This document shows, piece after piece, positions 9,147 through 18,147 of a stretch of 59,580 nt of DNA (its first letter is position 1; each line of letters opens with the position of its first letter). The position numbers were made by a program, and so were the translations under genes. Origin of the DNA: an uncultured archaeon (GTDB taxonomy: Archaea; Halobacteriota; Methanosarcinia; Methanosarcinales; Methanoperedenaceae); NCBI GenBank assembly GCA_902386135.1, contig CABMIB010000095.1, positions 1 to 59,580 on the forward strand, given 5' to 3'. The notes under the pieces were generated by a model. The model was given only the letters and a program-made list of their open reading frames with translations. It had not been told where the DNA came from and made no database searches.

Positions 9147-10160
9147 CTACAGGATGATTTCGATATCCAGCTCTTCAGCCAGTTCCTTGTACCTGTTCCT
9201 GATAGTCACTTCGGTGATGCCCGCTACCTCGGCGACCTCACGCTGCGTACGCCTATCGCCGCACAGTATGGAAGCAATGTATATCGCGGCTGCTGCCACA
9301 CCGGTCGGACCCCTGCCGCTTGTGAGTTCTTTCTCGGAAGCCTGCCTGAGTATCTCAACAGCCTTTGACTGCACCTCTCCGCGCAGGTTCAAGCCTGAGC
9401 AGAAGCGCGGCACGTAGTCAATCGGCGAGGTGGGTATCAGCTTAAGACCCAGTTCTCTTGAGATAAACCTGTACGTTCTCCCGATTTCTTTCCTGCTTAC
9501 CCTTGAGACTTCGCCAATTTCGTCTAAGGTTCTCGGGACATTGCACTGCCGGCATGCAGCATATAATGCAGCCGCTGCAACGCCCTCTATGCTCCGTCCG
9601 CGTATCAGGTTCTTCTCGACCGCCTTACGATAAACAACAGCGGCAGTTTCCCTTACGTTCCTTGATAAACCAAGCGCAGATGCCATCCTGTCAAGCTCTG
9701 AAAGGGCAAACGCAAGGTTCCTTTCAGTTGCGTTGCTTACGCGGATACGGCGCTGCCATTTCCTCAGGCGATAAAGCTGCGCCCTGCTCTTTGATGAAAT
9801 GGATTTCCCGTACGAGTCCCGGTTCCTCCAGTCTATCATCGTGGATAGACCTTTGTCATGGATCGTATATGTCATCGGCGCGCCGACACGAGAGCGCTTC
9901 ATTCTCTGGTCATGGTCAAATGCCCTCCACTCCGGTCCCTGGTCTATAAAGTCCGCATCTACAACCAACCCGCATTCATTGCAGACAAGCTCAGCGCGTT
10001 CATAATCATGGACAAGCGTATGACTTCCGCACTCGGGGCACTCCACTGTTGCTTTCTCGAACTGCCCGAGCTTTTGCTTCTCCTTTTTCATCTTTATACT
10101 TTCTCTTATCTTTTCGCGCTCTGTTTTCTCAATTTCTTTTACTTTCTCAATTTCTGTCAT
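9147..10160 (-). CDS. tfb: Transcription initiation factor TFB
   Basis: Archaeal TFIIB homologue that recruits RNA polymerase to TBP-bound promoters. 337 residues: a charged N-terminal extension (about 1-37), a zinc ribbon (CPEC...CNEC, about 40-61), the B-reader/linker with [12 protein letters not shown] and [16 protein letters not shown], then two cyclin-like repeats marked by [17 protein letters not shown] and [16 protein letters not shown] final helix-turn-helix ([20 protein letters not shown]) contacts the BRE. Gar1 lies just upstream on the same strand, a conserved archaeal pairing. Confidence 0.98.
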   Translation of the reverse strand: MTEIEKVKEIEKTEREKIRESIKMKKEKQKLGQFEKATVECPECGSHTLVHDYERAELVCNECGLVVDADFIDQGPEWRAFDHDQRMKRSRVGAPMTYTIHDKGLSTMIDWRNRDSYGKSISSKSRAQLYRLRKWQRRIRVSNATERNLAFALSELDRMASALGLSRNVRETAAVVYRKAVEKNLIRGRSIEGVAAAALYAACRQCNVPRTLDEIGEVSRVSRKEIGRTYRFISRELGLKLIPTSPIDYVPRFCSGLNLRGEVQSKAVEILRQASEKELTSGRGPTGVAAAAIYIASILCGDRRTQREVAEVAGITEVTIRNRYKELAEELDIEIIL

Positions 10161-10179
10161 TTAGAAATCCGTCCTTTTG

Positions 10180-10425
10180 CTATTGCAAATAAACCCTTTC
10201 GTTTTTTAGATTCGTCAGTTCGGAGATTGTAGTTCCCTTTGCTGCTTTTATGGAGACGTAGGGAGACTTTACCGGACCGAAAAGTTCTATTACCTTTCCG
10301 ATCTTCTTCATTTTTTTTGTGAACACCGCCGAATTCTCGCGTAAGGCACTCTGTTCAAGAGTTTTGTCGGTGCGGGCTATCAACATATTGTCCACAATAT
10401 AAAAAATTTCTCCCAATCTTTTCAA
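10180..10425 (-). CDS. gar1: H/ACA RNP protein Gar1
   Basis: 81 residues, the archaeal Gar1 beta-barrel subunit of the H/ACA pseudouridylation complex, which contacts Cbf5 and helps substrate release. It shows the family pattern: LGEIFYIVDNMLIAR at the start and KIGKVIELFGPVKSPYVSIK in the core. It lies 19 bases ahead of tfb in the same direction, the common archaeal order gar1-tfb. Confidence 0.92.
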   Translation of the reverse strand: MKRLGEIFYIVDNMLIARTDKTLEQSALRENSAVFTKKMKKIGKVIELFGPVKSPYVSIKAAKGTTISELTNLKNERVYLQ

Positions 10426-10492
10426 TTTTCGACCTCTAAAAAGCCGTACTCAGAACGTGCTATTGGTATATATACTTTTCGCAAGGGTTTTA

Positions 10493-11137
10493 TTAAATGG
10501 TTTTTATCAGATTTAAAGGTTGCGAAATAGTAGCACTTCTGGCGCCTTTCTCATCCAGGCCAGCCCCCATGGCGATCTTGAGCGCGATCTCATCCGTGAT
10601 CAGGTCGTGCGGTGCATGGGTATCGGTATCTACGACCAGGCTTGCGCCTGTTTCTTTTGCGATCCTCACAACATGACCGTTGGTGCGGTTGTGCCCGTTT
10701 CGCGAGGTTATCTCAAGGCATATGCCGTTATCCCTTGCAAGCTCTGCATCTTCCACCGTTATAAAACCCGGGTGAGCCAGTATATCGATATCGAGCGTCA
10801 CAGCCGTATGGTTGGTGCCTGGAGGGACGGGTTCAACTGTCGTCTCGCCGTGCACCACAACTATCTCAGCGCCGAGCTTGCGTGCCATATCAACAAGCTT
10901 CGGCATCTTTCCCGGCGGAACGTGCGTTAGTTCCACGCCTGGAAATATCCTGATGTCGTAATCATCTTCAAGGGATTTTATGTTCTTCATGCACGACAGG
11001 ACATGCTCGATGTTCGTGAAATCAACGTGGTCCGTTATCGCTATTGCGGTATAGCCATGGAAAACAGCGCGGCGCACAAGTTCACTCGGTATAAGTTCGC
11101 CGTCGCTGAAAGTGGAATGCGTATGAAGGTCTATCAT
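10493..11137 (-). CDS. PHP domain metal-dependent phosphoesterase
   Basis: 214-residue stand-alone PHP domain (histidinol-phosphatase-like fold) with a trinuclear metal site. Ligand motifs in order: DLHTHSTFSDGE, AITDHVDFTN, PGVELTH, VVVHGE, LAHPG, LEITSRNGHN and VDTDTHAPHDL. Substrate unknown; the set of ligands matches the YcdX/PolX-like branch. The start codon overlaps the srp19 stop by four bases, so the two genes are coupled. Confidence 0.88.
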   Translation of the reverse strand: MIDLHTHSTFSDGELIPSELVRRAVFHGYTAIAITDHVDFTNIEHVLSCMKNIKSLEDDYDIRIFPGVELTHVPPGKMPKLVDMARKLGAEIVVVHGETTVEPVPPGTNHTAVTLDIDILAHPGFITVEDAELARDNGICLEITSRNGHNRTNGHVVRIAKETGASLVVDTDTHAPHDLITDEIALKIAMGAGLDEKGARSATISQPLNLIKTI

Positions 11138-11436
11138 TTCTGGCCCCGTGTTTTATTTATCTTCTGCGCTATTTGTTTTACTATGACCGATTTAGGGCCT
11201 TTTTTATCGACCAGCACCCTTCCGCCTGTGCTCCACCAGGCTTTGGGGTAGGATTTATCCGGTTCGACCACAGGAGCCAGGCTTAACTCTGAAGCGGCTT
11301 TTTCGATCTCCTTTAAAACAGGAGATTTTACCGATTCTTTCAATGAGAGAATCCTGCCTTCACCCCTTGATTTCGTGGCATCAAGATATACAGGCCATAC
11401 GACGAGCTTGGTTTTATCTTTTAACATTATGTCCAT
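11134..11436 (-). CDS. srp19: Signal recognition particle protein SRP19
   Basis: 100 residues. Binds the tips of helices 6 and 8 of 7S RNA and helps load SRP54. Typical features are the start LVVWPVYLDATKSRGEGR, the PKAWW motif and a basic C-terminal helix. It is upstream of and overlapping the PHP gene. The promoter lies in the AT-rich stretch 11437-11500 that separates it from the phoU gene on the same strand. Confidence 0.94.
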   Translation of the reverse strand: MDIMLKDKTKLVVWPVYLDATKSRGEGRILSLKESVKSPVLKEIEKAASELSLAPVVEPDKSYPKAWWSTGGRVLVDKKGPKSVIVKQIAQKINKTRGQK

Positions 11437-11501
11437 GTTTCCTTCTTATGATTAATAATACTTTTCTAAAAATCAAAACAGGGTGTTAATTATTCTTATA
11501 A

Positions 11502-12164
11502 TCAGTTCAGTTCAACCCGTTCGCCTGTAACCATGAACACTACGTTCTCGCAGAGATTTGTTATATGGTCTCCTATCCTCTCAAGATACCTTGCTACAAA
11601 AGTTAGATGCTGGGCGCCAGTTATCTTTTTCGGATCCTCGATCATAATAGTAATAAGTTCCCTTCTTATCTGGTCAAAGAGCGCATCAACCTCATCATCC
11701 CTCTTTGCAACCTGTTTTGCAAGCTCTACATCCTTATTCTCAAGGGCTTTCATGGTATTCATCAGCATGTCCTGACATATCTCTGACATTCTCGGTATGT
11801 CTATGAGAGGCTTCACAGGGGGTACGTTAGCAGTTATCTTTGTAATAACCGCTATTTCTAAGGCAAGGTCACCCATCCTTTCAAGGTCTATGGACATCTT
11901 TAATACCGAGATTATGAGCCTCAAATCCCTAGCCATGGGCTGCTGGAGCGCAAGCAATCGCATGCAGTTCTCCTCAATACTGTGATCGAGGGCATCAATC
12001 TCGTTATCCATATCAATAACTTTCTGGGCAAGTTCAACATCACGATTCTTAAGAGATAGCACGGAATCTCCTATCGCTCTGCCTACAAGGCTTCCCATGT
12101 TAAGTATTTCCTCCCTTAACTTGTGAAGATCTTTATGATACGCTTCGCGAACCATATTATCCAA
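11502..12164 (-). CDS. phoU: Phosphate transport regulator PhoU
   Basis: 220 residues in two three-helix bundles, each with the E/DxxxD metal-binding pattern ([14 protein letters not shown] and [15 protein letters not shown]) and the [11 protein letters not shown] and [12 protein letters not shown] signatures. It modulates Pst transporter activity and signalling. Last gene of pstS-C-A-B-phoU. It overlaps pstB by eight bases, so it is translated in step with the ATPase. No AbrB domain, unlike the two other PhoU-domain proteins in the window. Confidence 0.96.
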   Translation of the reverse strand: MDNMVREAYHKDLHKLREEILNMGSLVGRAIGDSVLSLKNRDVELAQKVIDMDNEIDALDHSIEENCMRLLALQQPMARDLRLIISVLKMSIDLERMGDLALEIAVITKITANVPPVKPLIDIPRMSEICQDMLMNTMKALENKDVELAKQVAKRDDEVDALFDQIRRELITIMIEDPKKITGAQHLTFVARYLERIGDHITNLCENVVFMVTGERVELN

Positions 12165-12915
12165 ACCTCCCGACTATGTAGTCTTCAGTACTCTTCTCCT
12201 TGGGCTTCTTAAATATCTGGTTTGTTTCTCCAAACTCTATTAGCTCTCCATAAAGAAAGAAAGCTGTATAATCACTTACTCTTGCTGCCTGCTGCATGTT
12301 ATGCGTTACTATAACAATGGTATATTTTTCCTTAAGTTCTATCATTAAATCTTCTATCCTGCTTGTAGATATAGGATCCAGTGCCGAGCAAGGTTCATCG
12401 AACAGGATAATCTCCGGCTCAACAGCTAATGCCCTTGCTATGCAGAGGCGCTGCTGCTGACCGCCTGACAAACTTACGCCTGATTTATTGAGATCGTTCT
12501 TCACTTCATCCCAGAGTGCAGCTTTTTTGAGGCTTTCCTCAACAGTTTTATCAAGTATCTTTTTATCCTTCATGCCATTGAGTTTCAATCCGGCCGCAAC
12601 ATTATCATATATAGACATAGTGGGGAATGGGTTTGGTTTCTGGAATACCATGCCAATGCATCTTCTTATATCCACAGGGTCGATATCTCTCTCGTATATA
12701 TCCTTGCCATCAACTAGTACTTTTCCTGAAACTTTTGCCCCGCGTACAACTTCATGCATCCGATTGAGGCATCGAATAAACGTGGATTTTCCACATCCTG
12801 ATGGGCCTATGATGGCGGTTATCCTGTTCTCCTGGAAACTGAGGTTAATATTTTTTAGAGCATGGTTTGTCCCAAACCATGCGTTGAGAGTTTCTACAGT
12901 AATTTTATTCTGCAC
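12157..12915 (-). CDS. pstB: Phosphate ABC transporter ATPase PstB
   Basis: 252 residues. Powers high-affinity phosphate import. Walker [20 protein letters not shown] (about residue 36), the Q-loop in [11 protein letters not shown] typical of PstB, signature [15 protein letters not shown], Walker [14 protein letters not shown] and H-loop [13 protein letters not shown] are all present. It sits between pstA (21-base gap) and phoU (eight-base overlap). Confidence 0.98.
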   Translation of the reverse strand: MQNKITVETLNAWFGTNHALKNINLSFQENRITAIIGPSGCGKSTFIRCLNRMHEVVRGAKVSGKVLVDGKDIYERDIDPVDIRRCIGMVFQKPNPFPTMSIYDNVAAGLKLNGMKDKKILDKTVEESLKKAALWDEVKNDLNKSGVSLSGGQQQRLCIARALAVEPEIILFDEPCSALDPISTSRIEDLMIELKEKYTIVIVTHNMQQAARVSDYTAFFLYGELIEFGETNQIFKKPKEKSTEDYIVGRFG

Positions 12916-12936
12916 TTTATGCTCCTGTTATTACAC

Positions 12937-13764
12937 TCAATACTTTTTTCTGGTAATAAACCTCACGCCAATATTTAAAATAAGGACCAGGATAATCAGG
13001 ACAAGAGCGCCTCCCCAGGCTTTAGCATGCCAGTCGGGAAAGGGTGCTATCGCATACGTATAAATCTGAACCGGCATGGTGGATATTGGTTTGTTTATAC
13101 CTGCAGCCCAATACGGATTGCCGAAAGCGGTTAAAAGGAGAGGCGCGGTCTCACCAGAGACTCTTGCAATTGCAAGTAAAGCACCTGTGATTATGCCGCT
13201 CATGGCGGTACTCAGAACAATATGTAATATTGTTTTCCATCTCGGTATTCCAAGCGCCAGCGAAGCCTCCCGGAGCGAGCCTGACACAAGCCTCAGGGAT
13301 TCCTCGGTAGTTCTTGCGACAATGGGAATCATAAGTACCGAGAGAGCTGCCCCGCCTGCTATGGCAGAAAAACCGAAATACAGGACTATGAAAGTATAAC
13401 CGAAAATCCCTGCCGCTATCGAGGGTGTGCCTGCCAGTACATCAGCCACAAAACTTACCATTCTGCCAAACCTGTTCTCTCCGTATTCTGAAAGATAGAC
13501 GCCTGCGAGAATACCTACTGGAAGCCCGATTAAACAGGCAATTCCCACTACTATGAACGTCCCCTGTATAGCGTTTCCAAGCCCGCCTCCCACTTCACCC
13601 TCTGGTTTGGGAAGCTGCGTGAGAAAATCAAGGTTTATAGCGGATATCCCGTTGATAGTTACTGTGTATAGAATGCTCAGTAGCGGGATTATGGCAACTA
13701 CAACACAGGCAGCCGTCAGGAAGGACATAATCCTGTCAATTAATTTTCTTCTATTCCATTTCAT
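12937..13764 (-). CDS. pstA: Phosphate ABC transporter permease PstA
   Basis: 275 residues, six predicted membrane helices. The EAA loop of binding-protein-dependent permeases appears as LREASLALGIPRWKTILHIVLSTA. Start ATG 13764 overlaps the pstC stop by four bases, indicating coupled translation. Pairs with PstC to form the translocation pore. Confidence 0.97.
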   Translation of the reverse strand: MKWNRRKLIDRIMSFLTAACVVVAIIPLLSILYTVTINGISAINLDFLTQLPKPEGEVGGGLGNAIQGTFIVVGIACLIGLPVGILAGVYLSEYGENRFGRMVSFVADVLAGTPSIAAGIFGYTFIVLYFGFSAIAGGAALSVLMIPIVARTTEESLRLVSGSLREASLALGIPRWKTILHIVLSTAMSGIITGALLAIARVSGETAPLLLTAFGNPYWAAGINKPISTMPVQIYTYAIAPFPDWHAKAWGGALVLIILVLILNIGVRFITRKKY

Positions 13765-14705
13765 GCCGCTCCCCTTTCAACTTTAAGCAATTTCCACACT
13801 AAAATCCTGGCTGCTATGTTGATTATGACTGATACCACAAGGAGCAAAAACCCGACCTCAATAAGAGAGGAGATGTAAAGCTTGGAGGCGGCGGTCTCCA
13901 AAAACTCATTTGCAATTACAGATGCCATGGTGTATGATGGCGAAAAAAGCGATGCCGAGATGTGGGGACTGTTCCCGATGACCATGGTGACTGCCATTGT
14001 TTCACCGACGGCTCTGCCAAAACCAAGGATTACAGCCCCGAATATCCCAGACCTGGCGTAAGGAATAACTGCGATTCGCGTGGTTTCCCAGCCTGTAGCG
14101 CCGAGAGCAAGCGCTGCTTCCCGCTGCTGTATGGGTACGGTCATGATGACTTCCTTGGATACCGATGAGGTTATCGGGATAACCATTATTGCAAGTATTA
14201 CGCCGCCTGTAAGCATGGATGGACCGTACATCGGTCCCTGGAAGAGCGGCAGGAAGCCAAGGTAAGTCGAAAGAGGCGGCGCAAGATAATCGCGGATGAA
14301 CGGTGCGAGAATGAATATGCCCCAGAGCCCGATAATAACGCTTGGGACTGCGGCGAGCAATTCTATGATGAAAGATAAGGGCGTCCTCAGCTTTTCTGGT
14401 GCGAGTTCAGAGAGAAATATCGCTATTCCGAGGCTTAATGGGACGGCTATAAGCAGGGCGAGTAACGATGAAACAAGAGTCCCGAAGATAAATGGCAGGG
14501 CGCCGAAAACCTCTTTCACAGGATCCCACGTCGAGGTTGTCAGAAAACCCGCACCAAAAGCATTTCTTGAAAGAGAAGACGCTATAAAAAGCTCCCTGAA
14601 CAATAAGAATGCAAGAACTATTATGCCAAAGGCAAATAAGCCGACTACAGTTTTAAAAATAAGATCGCCTGAGAGCTTGCTCAGGCGGAATTTCGGTCGA
14701 TCCAT
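13761..14705 (-). CDS. pstC: Phosphate ABC transporter permease PstC
   Basis: 314 residues with six membrane helices and the EAA-type loop QREAALALGATGWETTRIAVIPYA. Also shows the PstC-typical SELAPEKLRTPLSFIIELLAAVPSV stretch. It begins directly after the pstS stop codon with no spacer and overlaps pstA by four bases. Confidence 0.97.
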   Translation of the reverse strand: MDRPKFRLSKLSGDLIFKTVVGLFAFGIIVLAFLLFRELFIASSLSRNAFGAGFLTTSTWDPVKEVFGALPFIFGTLVSSLLALLIAVPLSLGIAIFLSELAPEKLRTPLSFIIELLAAVPSVIIGLWGIFILAPFIRDYLAPPLSTYLGFLPLFQGPMYGPSMLTGGVILAIMVIPITSSVSKEVIMTVPIQQREAALALGATGWETTRIAVIPYARSGIFGAVILGFGRAVGETMAVTMVIGNSPHISASLFSPSYTMASVIANEFLETAASKLYISSLIEVGFLLLVVSVIINIAARILVWKLLKVERGAA

Positions 14706-15827
14706 CTAAATTAGTGGTTGCCCGTTATAGTTCATAAGCCTTATTGTTTGTTCATCCAAGCTCACGACTGCATTCGGCAGCGGCACATACTGGAGGCCGG
14801 AGGAATAGCTCTGTCCATCGTGAACTGCCCACCAGATAAATTGAGCCAGTGCTTTTCCCTTGGTCTGATCTGCTTGGTTTTTATAGACAAGAAGATAGGT
14901 AAAGCTGCTTATGGGATATGAATTATCTCCCGGGGCATTCACAATACTTACGGATGACCAGCTTGCGTCACCTGCGGGCAGCGTTTGCGAAGCTCCGGCA
15001 ACGGCATTTGCGGTTGTTTCAAGCGTTGGTTCTATGAAATTCCCTGCTTGGTTCTTGATATACGCATAGGAGATGTTGCCCTGGAGCTTGGCATAAATTA
15101 GCTCGACATATCCTATAGAGTAGGTATTCTGCCTTAAGATACCTGCAACGCCATCGTTGCCTTTCCCACCAAGACTGGTAGACACAGGCCAGTTGACTGC
15201 TGTGCCCTTTCCTACTTTTGATTTCCAGTCAGGGCTTAATTTTGAAAGATAATCCGTAAAGACGAAGGTTGTACCGCTTCCATCGCTCCTGTGCGCCACG
15301 ATAATATCCTTTGCCGGGAACTGGATACCGGGGTTAAGCGCAACAATCCTGGGATCGTTCCACTTTGTGATTTTCCCAAGGAAAATATCAGCAACTACAT
15401 CGCCGGTCAATTTCACTCCGCTCTGTATGCCCGGCAGGTTATACGCTACAACCACAGCGCCTATGGTTTCGGGTATTTGCAGGATCCCTGTGAGATTTTT
15501 ATATACCTGCTCCGAGAGAGGAGCATCGCTTGCACCAAAATCTACCGTTTTTGCAGATATTTGCTGTATCCCTGCACCGCTTCCCACGCCCTGATAATTA
15601 ATCTGGATGTTTGGATTTATTTTGTTATATTCAAAACTCCATTTGGATATCAGGGGATTCGGAAATGTCGCGCCTGCACCGGTTAAGGTTATAGTTGCCG
15701 GAGCTTTCGTGGGTTGCACAGTTGCCACTGTTGGCTGTACTGTAGTCTGATCGGGAGGCGGATTGCTGACACATCCTGCCAGTAGCACGCCTGCAAGAAC
15801 CAGAATTAATGTTATACTTAATTTCAT
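14706..15827 (-). CDS. pstS: Phosphate-binding lipoprotein PstS
   Basis: Substrate-binding protein of the Pst importer, about 373 residues. The N-terminal helix ends in a lipobox, VLLAGC, then a Pro/Thr-rich linker, so it should be lipid-anchored on the outside of the membrane. Phosphate ligands are in GAGATFPNPL, QGVGSGAGIQQ, DFGASDAPL and HRSDGSGTTFVF. ATG 15827 is preferred over GTG 15842 because GGTGA (which includes that GTG) sits nine bases upstream as ribosome binding site. First gene of the pst operon, directly under the 50-bp promoter element. Compare the two PstS-pilin proteins at 44365 and 48842. Confidence 0.95.
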   Translation of the reverse strand: MKLSITLILVLAGVLLAGCVSNPPPDQTTVQPTVATVQPTKAPATITLTGAGATFPNPLISKWSFEYNKINPNIQINYQGVGSGAGIQQISAKTVDFGASDAPLSEQVYKNLTGILQIPETIGAVVVAYNLPGIQSGVKLTGDVVADIFLGKITKWNDPRIVALNPGIQFPAKDIIVAHRSDGSGTTFVFTDYLSKLSPDWKSKVGKGTAVNWPVSTSLGGKGNDGVAGILRQNTYSIGYVELIYAKLQGNISYAYIKNQAGNFIEPTLETTANAVAGASQTLPAGDASWSSVSIVNAPGDNSYPISSFTYLLVYKNQADQTKGKALAQFIWWAVHDGQSYSSGLQYVPLPNAVVSLDEQTIRLMNYNGQPLI

Positions 15828-15860
15828 CTTGTTAATCACCAAATAACCAACAGTACTAAA

Positions 15861-15910
15861 TATTATATACTTTATCCCAAGAATCTATATATACTATATA
15901 GAATCAGTAT
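15861..15910 (-). promoter_or_regulatory. Phosphate-type promoter element of pstS
   Basis: Read toward pstS the element runs ATACTGATTCTATATAG, TATATATAGATTC, TTGGGATAAAG, then the TATA box AAGTATATAATA. It lies 34-83 bases ahead of the pstS ATG, so the TATA box is placed correctly for a transcript carrying the GGTGA site. The part upstream of the TATA box matches elements at nine other genes in the window and is probably a binding site for the phosphate regulator. Confidence 0.8.
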
Positions 15911-15929
15911 AAATGGGCTTTAACTTTTT

Positions 15930-16853
15930 TCAGGGGCTCTGCATGTCTATATACTGGACCTCTTTATGAGCGCATGCAGCAGTCTGTTCCGGGTAAAACG
16001 TTATTACAGGCATTAAACGCTGTGAATCTTCCTCGGTAAATTTTCTGATATGTGCGAGGCTTTTCAGTGTTTCTTCTCTTGTCGAATTTTTAAGCTCAAG
16101 AACTAAATTTCTCACATCGGTCTTTCGTATGTTTTTAAATACTTCCCTGAAATTTATTTTTCCGAGTCCCAACGGAAGGTGACGATCTCCAAACATCGCT
16201 GCTTCTGACTCTAAGATACCAAAGTTATCATGAAGATGCATTTGATATATGTACTCGCCCAGTTCAAAATAGTCTTCCAGGGATAAACCATAAGCATTGG
16301 AGGCAATAAATGCGTGGCCAATATCCAGATTTACCTTTAAATGTTCTGAACCCACCATTTCAATAATATGGAAAATTTCCCCGGGGAAAACACCAATTTT
16401 ATTTCCTCCATCCCTATCAAACAGGTTCTCTAAAAGCAGGGTGATATCATATTCTTCAGCAAGAGCACACAGGCGAATTAAATTAAGTATATTCAGGTTC
16501 AGGCACTTTTTCCCGCCATTTTGATTACCCGGATGAACAATTATGTATCCTGCTCCTATTTCTGCGGCGATCTTGATTACTCTTTTCATAACAGTAACAT
16601 TTTTTTCGCTATTAGATGAAAAATCTATCTTTATCCCCTCGATCTTAGAATCAATATGCGGGGCATGAATAGTAAATTCAGTGCCAAAAGATGAGGCAAG
16701 ATAAGCAGTTTTTAATAACAGTTCTTCCTCAATTTGCTTATCCAAAAAATCCACCCTATCGAGACCAAGCTCAATAATTTCCACTTCCCGAGCATCGATT
16801 TCTCCTCCAAATTCTTTTATTTGGGGAGAGTTTATGCCTATTTTCGTATTCAT
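15930..16853 (-). CDS. Sugar phosphate isomerase/epimerase-like TIM barrel
   Basis: 307 residues of the xylose isomerase-like/AP endonuclease 2 fold. Metal-ligand motifs in order: FTIHAPHID, IIVHPGNQNGG, LLLENLFDRDGG, VNLDIGHAF, QMHLHDNFG and DRHLPLGLGKINF. These support a divalent-metal enzyme acting on a sugar or sugar phosphate; endonuclease IV-type DNA repair is less likely. About 45 C-terminal residues extend past the barrel and include an ACAHKE segment. It stands alone under its own copy of the phosphate promoter element, so it is probably induced together with pst. Confidence 0.82.
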   Translation of the reverse strand: MNTKIGINSPQIKEFGGEIDAREVEIIELGLDRVDFLDKQIEEELLLKTAYLASSFGTEFTIHAPHIDSKIEGIKIDFSSNSEKNVTVMKRVIKIAAEIGAGYIIVHPGNQNGGKKCLNLNILNLIRLCALAEEYDITLLLENLFDRDGGNKIGVFPGEIFHIIEMVGSEHLKVNLDIGHAFIASNAYGLSLEDYFELGEYIYQMHLHDNFGILESEAAMFGDRHLPLGLGKINFREVFKNIRKTDVRNLVLELKNSTREETLKSLAHIRKFTEEDSQRLMPVITFYPEQTAACAHKEVQYIDMQSP

Positions 16854-16876
16854 GCATTAACAGCTATACCTTAAAC

Positions 16877-16925
16877 ATTATATATTTTATCTAAATAATC
16901 TCTATATTCTAAATAAAATCAGTAG
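16877..16925 (-). promoter_or_regulatory. Phosphate-type promoter element of the isomerase gene
   Basis: On the coding strand: CTACTGATTTTATTTAG, AATATAGAGATTATT, TAGATAAAATATATAA. The TATA part ends about 23 bases before the isomerase ATG, so the transcript is leaderless or nearly so. Same architecture as the pstS element. Confidence 0.75.
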
Positions 16926-16929
16926 ACCA

Positions 16930-17337
16930 TCAAACTCTCTCTGGCGAGTATCTGACAGCCAGCACCCTTATCACTCCAAGCACTAACAGCAGCGCAGAGA
17001 GGGCGAAAATCGTTTCAAATCCAAATGATTTGGAATAAAGCCCGACTGTGACCTCACGCATAGCTATTAAAATTGTGACATCGGTTATGTCGGTGAGCTT
17101 TATTCTTTCGTGTTTGGAATAGTCGGCAAAGGTCTTGAAGAACTCGATTACAATAAAAAGCGTGAGAACGTTAGTGACTACTTTATTAAAGCCGCCCTCA
17201 AGTGAGTCTATCGCAACAGAGCGTATATCCAGTAAAATCCTCAGCATCCCTGCGATAAGCACCAGCAGCAGTACATACAGGATGATGGTAACAATAGAGT
17301 CGGTAACTTTTTTGAAAAATTTTGTGTGGTCTATCAC
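16930..17337 (-). CDS. psiE: PsiE-family phosphate-starvation membrane protein
   Basis: 135 residues, four membrane helices. Typical PsiE parts: TVILYVLLLVLIAGM-like first helix, FIVIEFFKTFADY and the loop KLTDITDVTILIAMREVTVGLYS before the last two helices. In bacteria psiE is induced by phosphate starvation; its biochemical role is unknown. The start is GTG 17337, overlapping the TGA of a 28-residue reading frame (GTGA overlap), so translation is probably coupled. Confidence 0.88.
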   Translation of the reverse strand: MIDHTKFFKKVTDSIVTIILYVLLLVLIAGMLRILLDIRSVAIDSLEGGFNKVVTNVLTLFIVIEFFKTFADYSKHERIKLTDITDVTILIAMREVTVGLYSKSFGFETIFALSALLLVLGVIRVLAVRYSPERV

Positions 17338-17420
17338 TTAACCACCATCCAGAGTGCAAGTAAGAGAAGAAGTATTATCAGTAAAAATTCTATTTTGTTA
17401 AGGTCTTGTATTCCTCTCAT
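17334..17420 (-). CDS. 28-residue single-span membrane peptide upstream of psiE
   Basis: ATG 17420 is preceded by GGGTGATAG, a good ribosome binding site. The product has a polar N-terminus (MRGIQDLNKIEF), one strongly hydrophobic helix rich in Leu/Ile, and WMVVK at the end. Its stop overlaps the GTG start of psiE. The start signal, the phosphate-type promoter 30-80 bases upstream and the overlap argue for a real micro-protein, perhaps a PsiE partner. No homologue is known to me. Confidence 0.65.
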   Translation of the reverse strand: MRGIQDLNKIEFLLIILLLLLALWMVVK

Positions 17421-17453
17421 TTCTATCACCCGATCAAAATCCTACTCATAAAG

Positions 17454-17500
17454 CTATATAATTTATCATAATAATCTATATATACTATAAAATATCAGTA
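17454..17500 (-). promoter_or_regulatory. Phosphate-type promoter element of the psiE operon
   Basis: On the coding strand: TACTGATATTTTATAG, TATATATAGATTATT, ATGATAAATTATATAG. The TATA box AAATTATATAG is 34-43 bases ahead of the 28-residue frame. Strong match to the elements at 18001 and 59251. Confidence 0.8.
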
Positions 17501-17660
17501 TTATTAATAGGTATTTAGGAGTTCTACAGTTTCTATCATAAAGAGGCTTAAAATGAAATTCAGTACAATACCTCCTCCAGTTCCAGGCAAACTCGTATCT
17601 TATTCCATTATTCTACCTTTAACATTGATGATATCCCACTCCGGAAAAAGATAGTTTTTA

Positions 17661-17819
17661 TCACAATGTAATCAGTTTGGTTATCGACGTAAAGCATATA
17701 TGATATTCTTCAGCTATCATTTGCATTGCTTTTGTTAAGGCATCTTGCCCATTTAATCCTTTTGCTGTTAGTTCCTCTCTTTTTTCGCAAATGCGTATCA
17801 GAATGTCAAGTGTATTCAT
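17661..17819 (-). CDS. Tiny protein, second gene of a phosphate-type operon
   Basis: 52 residues from ATG 17819: an amphipathic N-terminal helix (LDILIRICEKREELTAKGL), the segment GLNGQDALTKAMQMIAEEY and a short tail. It starts 15 bases after the stop of the 45-residue gene. A fragment of a paralogue (GLNAQDALAKAKHTFES) lies at the same relative place beside the second copy of this operon near 59000-59076. Function unknown. Duplication of the gene pair supports it being real. Confidence 0.55.
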   Translation of the reverse strand: MNTLDILIRICEKREELTAKGLNGQDALTKAMQMIAEEYHICFTSITKLITL

Positions 17820-17833
17820 GATTTCAACTCTTA

Positions 17834-17971
17834 TTACTTGGCAGCAAACCCGCCGCGCAGGAACAGATACATCTCCTTATCTTCCTGATTTAGTTCCATA
17901 AATCCCTCTTCGGGTGAATTATGCCATGTACCGCTGAGGGTTTTTTTCATAATTTTCTCATTTTCTTTCAT
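17834..17971 (-). CDS. Tiny YLFxRGGFxAK protein (copy 1)
   Basis: 45 residues from ATG 17971 with GGTGAAAG upstream. It begins MKENEKIMKK and ends DKEMYLFLRGGFAAK. A paralogue at 59079-59219 keeps the start MKExExIMxK and the end DxExYLFxRGGFxAK while the middle differs in length and sequence. A conserved start and a strictly kept C-terminus around a variable middle is the look of a processed or recognised peptide (inference). Both copies sit directly under the phosphate-type promoter element. Confidence 0.65.
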   Translation of the reverse strand: MKENEKIMKKTLSGTWHNSPEEGFMELNQEDKEMYLFLRGGFAAK

Positions 17972-18000
17972 TCTTTCACCGTATCAAGATTCATCTCACA

Positions 18001-18050
18001 GAGTTATATAATTTATCACAATAATCTATATATACTAAATAAAATCAGTA
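18001..18050 (-). promoter_or_regulatory. Phosphate-type promoter element of tiny-protein operon 1
   Basis: On the coding strand: CTACTGATTTTATTTAG, TATATATAGATTATTG, TGATAAATTATATAACTC. It is almost identical to the element at 59251-59300 ahead of the paralogous gene. TATA box AAATTATATAAC is about 30-40 bases ahead of ATG 17971. Confidence 0.82.
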
Positions 18051-18147
18051 GAAAATACCTTCTTTTCAACTGACCTTGGCGTTTGATAGCGATTATAAAT
18101 ACTGCTCAAGGAGCGGACTTATAAACACATGCGCTATATTTCAGCAT

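Noticed and set aside
9503-10232. Plus-strand open frames opposite tfb
   Set aside because: Antisense shadows of the strongly conserved TFB coding sequence.
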